A DNA stretch of 8,765 nucleotides. Origin: Prevotellaceae bacterium UBA7017. Lineage in GTDB: Bacteria > Bacteroidota > Bacteroidia > Bacteroidales > Bacteroidaceae. Made by a program: the position numbers and the translations under genes. Below the pieces are notes generated by a model. That model made no database searches, was not told where the DNA came from, and saw nothing but the letters and a program-made list of their open reading frames with translations. The stretch spans positions 28,769 to 37,533 of the forward strand of contig DJWZ01000101.1 in assembly GCA_002449535.1 (NCBI GenBank), given 5' to 3'. Each line of letters begins with the position of its first letter. Position 1 is the first letter of the stretch. Shown here piece by piece: positions 6,993 to 8,765 of this stretch.

Positions 6993-7035
6993 TCAGGAGG
7001 CTTCGTAAAAAGTGTTACGATGCTTCCTGATTTTT
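6993..7035 (+). terminator. Intrinsic terminator after the primase-like gene
   Basis: TCAGGAGGC (6993-7001) pairs with GCTTCCTGA (7022-7030) with one G-T wobble; inside it, CGTAA (7004-7008) pairs with TTACG (7015-7019) across a 2x2 internal loop. The stem is followed by TTTTT (7031-7035). It starts about 30 nt after the stop codon. A degenerate direct copy of the left arm (GGAAGGCTTTGTAA, 6973-6986) precedes it. Confidence 0.8.
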
Positions 7036-7069
7036 CTTCATTTTTTATCAAAAAAAATATGGAAAAATA

Positions 7070-7101
7070 TTTGCATATGTCATTGATTTTTAGTATCTTT
7101 G
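7070..7101 (+). promoter_or_regulatory. Bacteroidetes promoter for the HU-related gene and its leader
   Basis: TTTG (7070-7073), a 20-nt spacer, then TATCTTTG (7094-7101) fits the consensus. Transcription should start around 7107-7109, leaving a leader of about 225 nt before the ATG at 7334. The -7 box overlaps the first base of the large inverted repeat that follows. Confidence 0.85.
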
Positions 7102-7179
7102 CAAATAGAAATGAGACGGTGGTCTCAAGGCATACAAACAAGTTTGTCTGCAACCTCTTGACAGAGGTTTTCTATTTGC
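7101..7179 (+). ncRNA. Cloverleaf-like three-arm structure in the HU-gene leader
   Basis: An 11-bp perfect outer repeat, GCAAATAGAAA (7101-7111) with TTTCTATTTGC (7169-7179), encloses three hairpins. Arm I is TGAGAC (7112-7117) / GTCTCA (7122-7127) with loop GGTG. Arm II is ACAAA (7134-7138) / TTTGT (7143-7147) with loop CAAG, extendable by two pairs. Arm III is AACCTCT (7152-7158) / AGAGGTT (7163-7169) with loop TGAC; its last base is shared with the outer stem. If transcription begins near 7107, only the inner five pairs of the outer stem exist in RNA, so the full symmetry may matter at the DNA level (a four-way junction). It is not a tRNA: the loops are four nucleotides and there is no T-loop motif. 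Confidence 0.65.
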
Positions 7180-7242
7180 GATGTTGCTTTCGCTCGGCAA
7201 TTTGAAAGCAAGCTTTCTTTGCCCTCGCTTACTCGCAACATT
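7180..7242 (+). ncRNA. Long interrupted hairpin in the HU-gene leader
   Basis: Directly after the cloverleaf, GATGTTGC (7180-7187) pairs with GCAACATT (7235-7242; first pair is a G-T wobble). After an internal loop, GGCAA (7196-7200) pairs with TTGCC (7219-7223), and the tip is GAAAG (7204-7208) / CTTTC (7213-7217) with loop CAAG. The same CAAG loop sequence is seen in arm II of the cloverleaf. There is no T-run directly after it, so it is not a terminator. Confidence 0.6.
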
Positions 7243-7271
7243 GTCAGTGAAAAGAAAGAATGAAAATATAG

Positions 7272-7300
7272 CGGGAGCGGTCACCCGATGCAGTTGACCG
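7272..7300 (+). ncRNA. Possible H-type pseudoknot near the HU start codon
   Basis: CGGTCA (7278-7283) and TGACCG (7295-7300) form a 6-bp hairpin. Four loop bases, CCCG (7284-7287), are complementary to CGGG (7272-7275) just 5' of the hairpin. The order of strands and the loop lengths (2, 0 and 7 nt) are those of a classical H-type pseudoknot. It ends 33 nt before the ATG at 7334, close enough to influence ribosome loading. Confidence 0.42.
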
Positions 7301-7333
7301 ATAGGTTTAATACCATAAAAAACACACACAACA

Positions 7334-7930
7334 ATGGCACTAAAAATCAAAGCCAAGGAGAAGAAGATGAAATTCTCCAAAGATTCAGAAGGGGTATATC
7401 GCTATGTGATGGTACCCGAGTTGTATTCAACCCTCGACCAGCAGAAGGTCATAGAAGAGGCAGCAATCCGCTGTGGCGTGAGCCAAGGCGTGATGGCTGC
7501 ATGCTGGAAGGGCGCCGGTGACGTAATCAGGGCATGGGCGACAGAAGGTCACTCTGTTACCCTGCCTGGTCTCGGAACCATGCGTTTCGGACTGTCTGCA
7601 AAGTCTGTGGAGGATGTTAATGATGTGAAGAAGAATCTTATCAAGACTCGTCGCATCATATTCACTCCTTCATCAGCCTTGAAGCAGGAGCTATCCACCA
7701 CGGCAGTGCAGATTACCTGTTACGACCGCAACGGTGAAATCGTGAAACGTGTCATCAGCGACGATGACGGCACCGTAGAGGATCCTGACAACACTACCGA
7801 AACTGGTGACAACGCTGGTTCAAGCGGTTCAAACACTGGAACGTCAGGGAATCAAAACCAGAACCCGAGCACTGACCCTACTACCGGCGGTGGCGGCACC
7901 CCAAGTGGCGGCACTGGTGACGAAGGGTAA
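7334..7930 (+). CDS. HU-related DNA-binding protein (Bacteroidales HU/IHF-like family) with low-complexity tail
   Basis: The predicted product is 198 residues from the ATG at 7334. Residues 1-30 are a basic N-terminal extension typical of the Bacteroidales HU-related family (TIGR01201 style), not of the canonical 90-residue HU. The HU fold follows: helices over about 31-72 (STLDQQKVIEEAAIRCGVSQGVMAACWKGAGDVIRAWATEG broadly), the VTLPGLGTMRFGL strand region at 75-87, and the DNA-binding arm plus last strands to about 140, with basic KTRRIIF at 104-110. Residues about 142-198 are acidic and then Gly/Ser/Thr/Asn-rich, ending GGTGDEG, and are probably disordered. HU-like proteins bind and bend DNA and prefer junctions, kinks and structured nucleic acid; here this is inferred from family. 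The gene has its own promoter and a long structured leader, so post-transcriptional or autoregulation is plausible. Confidence 0.9.
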   Translation: MALKIKAKEKKMKFSKDSEGVYRYVMVPELYSTLDQQKVIEEAAIRCGVSQGVMAACWKGAGDVIRAWATEGHSVTLPGLGTMRFGLSAKSVEDVNDVKKNLIKTRRIIFTPSSALKQELSTTAVQITCYDRNGEIVKRVISDDDGTVEDPDNTTETGDNAGSSGSNTGTSGNQNQNPSTDPTTGGGGTPSGGTGDEG

Positions 7931-7933
7931 GGC

Positions 7934-7963
7934 CCCTCCCCAGCCCTCCCCAGTTGGGGAGGG
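7934..7963 (+). repeat. GC-rich hairpin with duplicated left arm after the HU-related gene
   Basis: CCCTCCCCAG is present twice in tandem (7934-7943 and 7944-7953), and GGGGAGGG (7956-7963) can pair perfectly over 8 bp with either copy. It begins three bases after the stop codon. There is no T-run, so it may be a weak or factor-assisted terminator, an mRNA-end stabiliser, or a small interspersed repeat. A G-rich stretch continues to 7976. Confidence 0.55.
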
Positions 7964-8011
7964 AGTTGGGGGGAAGGCTTAGGTTAAAGGTGAAAGGTGG
8001 AATGTGAAAGG

Positions 8012-8142
8012 TCAATGTTCAATGGTTAATGGTTAATGGTCAATGTTCAATGTTCAATGGTCAATGTTCAATGGTCAATGTTCAATGTTCAATGTTCAAT
8101 GGTCAATGTTCAATGTTCAATGTTCAATGTTCAATGGTCAAT
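8012..8142. repeat. Heptamer tandem repeat array (18 full TCAATGT/TCAATGG units)
   Basis: Eighteen uninterrupted 7-bp units occupy 8012-8137, followed by a partial TCAAT. Units are TCAATGT or TCAATGG, except two TTAATGG at 8026-8039. The array is open in all three forward frames and so gives an apparent reading frame of repeated VNVQCSM-type peptides, which I regard as an artefact. A 10-A tract (8143-8152) separates it from the promoter of the next gene. GTGAAAGG occurs twice just before the array (7990-8011). Together with the GC-rich hairpin, this accounts for the 7931-8219 non-coding stretch. Confidence 0.92.
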
Positions 8143-8160
8143 AAAAAAAAAAGGTGTCTT

Positions 8161-8192
8161 CTTGTATATATGGAGGAAAATTTCTAATTTTG
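8161..8192 (+). promoter_or_regulatory. Promoter for the small exported protein gene
   Basis: TAATTTTG (8185-8192) matches the -7 box. CTTG (8161-8164), 20 nt upstream, is a one-mismatch -33 element. An A-tract (8143-8152) lies just upstream and could act as an UP-like element. The expected leader is only about 20-25 nt before the ATG at 8220. Confidence 0.65.
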
Positions 8193-8219
8193 CAATCAGA
8201 ATATTGATATCTATAAATT

Positions 8220-8723
8220 ATGAGAAGAATATTTTTTTTGTATGCCTTGCTATTGTGGGGGGCGGTGGTGAATGCTCAGATTCAAAGGAACTTTTTCGGT
8301 CTTGAAATCGGAAGTGCTACCAAACAACAGGTGGAAGAGACTCTAAAGGGAATGGGGAAACAATATTCCTCAAAGACAAACGAAGTAAATACCCATGATA
8401 TAGAATTGGAAGGGTATGATTGGGCGAATGTGAAGTTTGGGTTCAAGGGTGATAAACTTGTCTTGCTGCTGTTGACCAGCCGCACTTATGAGTTGAAGGA
8501 GAAGTTTACGGCAGAAGCTGATGCCTCGACAATAAAATCGCTTGTTCAGGACAAATACAAGGATTATCAGTATCTTTACGTAAATAATGGGAAAATTGTG
8601 GCATTTTATGATGAAGTAACAATGTCTGCTTTCTTCGAGACTCCCAAGACCCTGCAGTTCGGGCTTGCCTATGCTGACGGTAATACGTTTAAGAATCTGT
8701 TGAATCAACTAAATATTAAGTGA
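8220..8723 (+). CDS. Small exported protein of unknown function, 167 residues
   Basis: The ATG at 8220 is preferred because a good promoter lies 28 nt upstream and the N-terminus is a signal peptide: MRRIFF, a hydrophobic core to about residue 17, and an AxA-like site VNA|Q after residue 19. There is no lipobox cysteine, so it is probably periplasmic or secreted. The mature start, FFGLEIGSATKQQVEETLKGMG (about 25-46, in outline), resembles the G-x-[ST]-K-xx-V pattern at the start of BamE/SmpA-like folds, but I cannot assign it to that family. The remainder alternates predicted strands and helices, consistent with a small alpha/beta domain of about 145 residues. An overlapping frame from 8036 through the tandem repeats is rejected. 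The function is unknown. Confidence 0.83.
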   Translation: MRRIFFLYALLLWGAVVNAQIQRNFFGLEIGSATKQQVEETLKGMGKQYSSKTNEVNTHDIELEGYDWANVKFGFKGDKLVLLLLTSRTYELKEKFTAEADASTIKSLVQDKYKDYQYLYVNNGKIVAFYDEVTMSAFFETPKTLQFGLAYADGNTFKNLLNQLNIK

Positions 8724-8765
8724 TAGAGGAGACAGCCAGTAACAGAAACAAAATAAGGATGCCCC
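8724..8765. other. Right-edge intergenic sequence
   Basis: This is A/G-rich sequence after the last gene's stop, with no terminator visible before the edge. An ATG at 8759 could be the start of a further co-directional gene, but only two codons are inside the window, so it cannot be judged. Confidence 0.3.

Noticed and set aside
7111..7161. 16-codon open frame starting with ATG inside the cloverleaf (MRRWSQGIQTSLSATS)
   Set aside because: Its ATG would be only a few bases after the expected transcription start, and the frame is as well explained by chance within the hairpins. A leader peptide cannot be excluded but is not supported.
7101..7179. tRNA gene
   Set aside because: The three-arm shape and length (79 nt) resemble a tRNA, but all loops are four nucleotides, the outer stem is 11 bp, and there is no T-loop or D-loop consensus.
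7956..7976. G-quadruplex
   Set aside because: The G-runs (4, 3 and 6) do not give four separated runs of three with loops, so a canonical quadruplex is not supported.
8012..8142. CRISPR array
   Set aside because: The repeats are 7 bp and directly adjacent with no spacers, so this is a simple tandem repeat.
8036..8305. Forward reading frame of 89 codons through the heptamer array
   Set aside because: Its first half is only the translation of the 7-bp repeat, and it continues across the promoter and into the start of the exported-protein gene in another frame.

Overview
The window looks like chromosomal DNA of a gut or oral Bacteroidales bacterium, most likely Prevotella or a close relative. 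The signs are: promoters with the Bacteroidetes pattern TTTG, 19-20 nt, TAnnTTTG; A/T-rich sequence without Shine-Dalgarno motifs before the start codons; a BspA-type leucine-rich-repeat protein with a dockerin-like tail; a Bacteroidales-type HU-related DNA-binding protein; and a heptamer tandem repeat (TCAATGT/TCAATGG). The genus is an inference from style, not a database match.

Layout. Positions 1-2951 (minus strand) hold most of a large secreted BspA-like surface protein; its C-terminus runs off the left edge inside a dockerin-like motif. A divergent intergenic region (2952-3177) carries its promoter and one for the next gene. Positions 3178-4365 (+) encode an AT-rich, helical 395-residue protein that I do not recognise, closed by a clear intrinsic terminator. 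Positions 4417-4600 are a repeat- and palindrome-rich non-coding stretch. It leads into a strong promoter (4607-4637), a structured leader, and a two-gene unit: a RepA-like/AAA_25 hexameric-helicase-type ATPase (4751-5911) and a zinc-finger plus Toprim primase-like protein (6023-6961), ended by a terminator at 6993-7035.

The next promoter (7070-7101) drives a 220-230 nt leader that is unusually rich in predicted structure: a cloverleaf-like three-arm fold, a long interrupted hairpin, and a possible H-type pseudoknot. It precedes an HU-related protein (7334-7930) with a long Gly/Ser/Thr/Asn-rich tail. After a GC-rich hairpin come 18 tandem copies of a 7-bp unit (8012-8137), then a promoter and a small exported protein of unknown function (8220-8723).

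How the parts may work together. The ATPase/primase pair resembles the replication module of a small mobile replicon, and the repeats upstream could be its origin or operators. No integrase, relaxase, capsid or transposase gene is present, so it may be a domesticated or remnant module, or part of an element whose other genes lie outside the window. The HU-related protein next door has its own promoter and an elaborate leader, so it is probably regulated separately, possibly by itself. The most interesting non-coding signal is the 7101-7300 leader; the second is the repeat region at 4417-4600.
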